Below, one piece after another: positions 62,724 to 64,000 of a stretch of 64,000 nt of DNA. Source of the stretch: Dolichospermum sp. LEGE 00240 (lineage in GTDB: Bacteria; Cyanobacteriota; Cyanobacteriia; Cyanobacteriales; Nostocaceae); contig NZ_JADEVZ010000002.1 of assembly GCF_015207875.1 (NCBI RefSeq), forward strand, positions 124,001-188,000, in the 5' to 3' direction. The position numbers and the translations under genes were made by a program. The first letter of the stretch is position 1, and the number at the start of each line of letters is the position of its first letter. The notes beneath the pieces are model-generated. The model saw only the letters and a list, made by a program, of their open reading frames with translations, searched no databases and was not told the DNA's origin.

Positions 62724-62799
62724 GTAAGGGACAGGAAGAGAGTTTTAGGCGATTTTAGTTTTCTTCACATACCTTTAAATTTTTCGGTTCACCTACTTA
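62724..62799. mobile_element. 116-bp element, partial copy C
   Basis: TAGGCGATTTTAGTTTTCTTCACATACC... to ACCTACTTA (62791-62799) matches the right two-thirds of copy A. The left terminus is degraded. It lies directly behind the truncated end of the CHAT-type gene. Confidence 0.55.
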
Positions 62800-62829
62800 C
62801 CTTAACAGTCAACTGTTAACAATCATCTC

Positions 62830-64000
62830 TTAATAACTCAGAAAATCCTGAGAAATAGCAAAGGTTTCGCTAATGATTTCTGATGCTAATTGATTCCTAT
62901 GTCGCGCTTCGCTATCAGATTTGAGTAGAGGATAGTCCTGATGACCATTAGAGGATGATTGAGATTGTAAATACATTCCCATAGCTACACTGGGTAGATA
63001 GCTAATATTGTAATTTGCCACCTTTGCAGAGGCTACCGAAACAAAAGACAGATTAAATAAACTGTGCAAAGGTAACTTGTATAGGTCACGGTGGGGAATT
63101 AAAATGATTGTCTCTACCCCTTCCAATTCTTGAATAATTGTGGAAATATTCAAGATATTTTGCAACTCTAATAGTTTGGATAGTGTTGCTGACTGTTGCC
63201 AATCTGCTAACCATTGTTCAAATTCAATTAAGCGTCTTACTCCCTCTGGAATTGCTTCTATATCTTGGATAGGTGTAAAAAGTAAAATGGGAGATGGGGC
63301 TTGATCTTTGATAATGAATGTGTGCAAAGCGGCTGGACTAATATGCCAATAAATTATAGCTGTGGATGGATTCAGCAATTTTTGAATAACATAATAATTC
63401 CCCGACTGAAGTTGATAATTTAAATCAGGTATTAACCACTGTAAACAATTATTTTTACCCTGTTCAGCGATTTCCCAAGCTTCTACTAAGTCTCCTGTAT
63501 TTACAGCCAAATCAACTGCTAGTTGTCCCAAACCTATGAATTTTAGTAAGAGTTGTTTTTTATTTTCATCAGAACGGGTGGGCTGATTGAGTAATTGTTG
63601 TAATAGTTCAATTCCCCATTTTTGTAGTTCTTGGGCGGCTGTTGTTTCTCCTAAACAAACAAGGACTTTGACTAGAAGTTGCAAAATTTCTAAATGCAAG
63701 TCAGGAAAACCTTCTGGTGTGAGGGTGGATAGTGCCAATTGGTATTCAGACATGGCATGATGCCAATAATCCCGATGTGCAGTTGCTTTTTTGCCTTGCT
63801 CGTAATAAGTATTACCAATAGCTATATGTAATCTTCCCCAACCTTCTGGATGGGTATCGGGGCGAAGATGTTTTAAACCTTCTTGATAACTAGCTAATTT
63901 ACCTTCATAGCCGCCTAAGTTGAGGGCGGGATTGGCGGCAGAAATGCTGCTGACGACAATTAGTGATGATTGTTGGGGGGTGAGATGACCAGCAGCGGCC
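62830..64000 (-). CDS. TPR-CHAT-type protein, 5' end beyond window and C-terminus truncated
   Basis: The frame is open to the right edge of the window, so the real start lies outside it; an internal ATG at 63753 is not the start. The N-terminal visible part is tetratricopeptide-like (LASYQEGLKHLRPDTHPEGW, AIGNTYYEQGKKATAHRDYW). The C-terminal part has CHAT (caspase-like) features: NPSTAIIYWHISPAALHTFI and the catalytic-His block IILIPHRDLYKLPLHSLF. The domain stops soon after, before any cysteine that could complete the dyad. The last residues (SDSEARHR) come from a repeat. It appears truncated by element insertion. Confidence 0.72.
   Translation of the reverse strand, partial: AAAGHLTPQQSSLIVVSSISAANPALNLGGYEGKLASYQEGLKHLRPDTHPEGWGRLHIAIGNTYYEQGKKATAHRDYWHHAMSEYQLALSTLTPEGFPDLHLEILQLLVKVLVCLGETTAAQELQKWGIELLQQLLNQPTRSDENKKQLLLKFIGLGQLAVDLAVNTGDLVEAWEIAEQGKNNCLQWLIPDLNYQLQSGNYYVIQKLLNPSTAIIYWHISPAALHTFIIKDQAPSPILLFTPIQDIEAIPEGVRRLIEFEQWLADWQQSATLSKLLELQNILNISTIIQELEGVETIILIPHRDLYKLPLHSLFNLSFVSVASAKVANYNISYLPSVAMGMYLQSQSSSNGHQDYPLLKSDSEARHRNQLASEIISETFAISQDFLSY

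Overview
The window comes from a filamentous, probably heterocyst-forming cyanobacterium (Anabaena/Nostoc/Dolichospermum-like). The evidence is many GCGATCGC (HIP1) octamers, low-GC coding sequence, abundant tandem heptanucleotide repeats (CCAATTA, CCAAAAT, GGAGTCA), a ValRS carrying the cyanobacterial CAAD membrane domain, a Psb32-type protein, a PaO-type Rieske oxygenase, ClpR, a COP23 protein and a GUN4 fragment. No CRISPR array or rRNA was seen. One tRNA gene, tRNA-Ala(UGC), is present.

Layout. 0.3-10.5 kb is mostly housekeeping: valS, a PlsC-type acyltransferase, a DUF938 methyltransferase, tRNA-Ala, trhO and gcvP. 10.6-12.7 kb holds a GTPase and a glycine-zipper exported protein. 13.2-18.5 kb is a decaying toxin-antitoxin island: ParDE-like, TumA/TumE-like, a HNH pair, a PIN pair, VapBC, an orphan antitoxin and a FitAB-like pair. 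Several of these are broken by stops or deletions, and they sit among copies of a 186-bp inverted-repeat element and of a repeated promoter/operator leader. 18.5-22.0 kb is a leftward housekeeping block (HEAT repeats, GNAT, small membrane proteins, AmpG-like).

22.0-33.6 kb is a DNA phosphorothioation (Dnd) island. dndC, dndD, a small ORF and dndE run left, and dndB runs right from a shared intergenic region. A second leftward operon converges on dndB: a 57-aa ORF, a DndD/Rad50-like ATPase, two Uma2 proteins, phosphorothioation-associated protein 4, and a HNH nuclease with a putative sulfur-binding N-terminal domain. No DndF/G/H genes are seen, so this operon is a candidate alternative restriction or sensing module. 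A 116-bp miniature element and an IS4-like transposase remnant mark the right edge.

34-46.6 kb contains psb32, cysH, an SbcD/Mre11-like phosphoesterase, a 19-residue-repeat protein, a lipoprotein, a MoaD/ThiS-like protein, and three AAA-type ATPases. Two of these are tandem paralogues that join a cytoplasmic P-loop domain, through one membrane segment, to a LivK-like ligand-binding domain. 46.7-51.8 kb has a PaO-like oxygenase, a J-protein, a clpP/clpP-like/clpR trio and a Uma2 protein.

51.9-59.9 kb is an envelope and secretion cluster: a receptor-like Ser/Thr kinase, a COP23 protein, trypsin-like proteases, and a duplicated-domain secreted protein. One protease carries a highly repetitive leucine-rich-repeat tail broken by a TAG codon, and a second copy is fused to a truncated GUN4 domain. 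59.9-64 kb is scrambled accessory DNA: an ISAzo13-like transposase remnant, an AbiEii-like nucleotidyltransferase, ParA/ParB and HEPN fragments, and a TPR-CHAT protein that lacks its C-terminal end and runs off the window.
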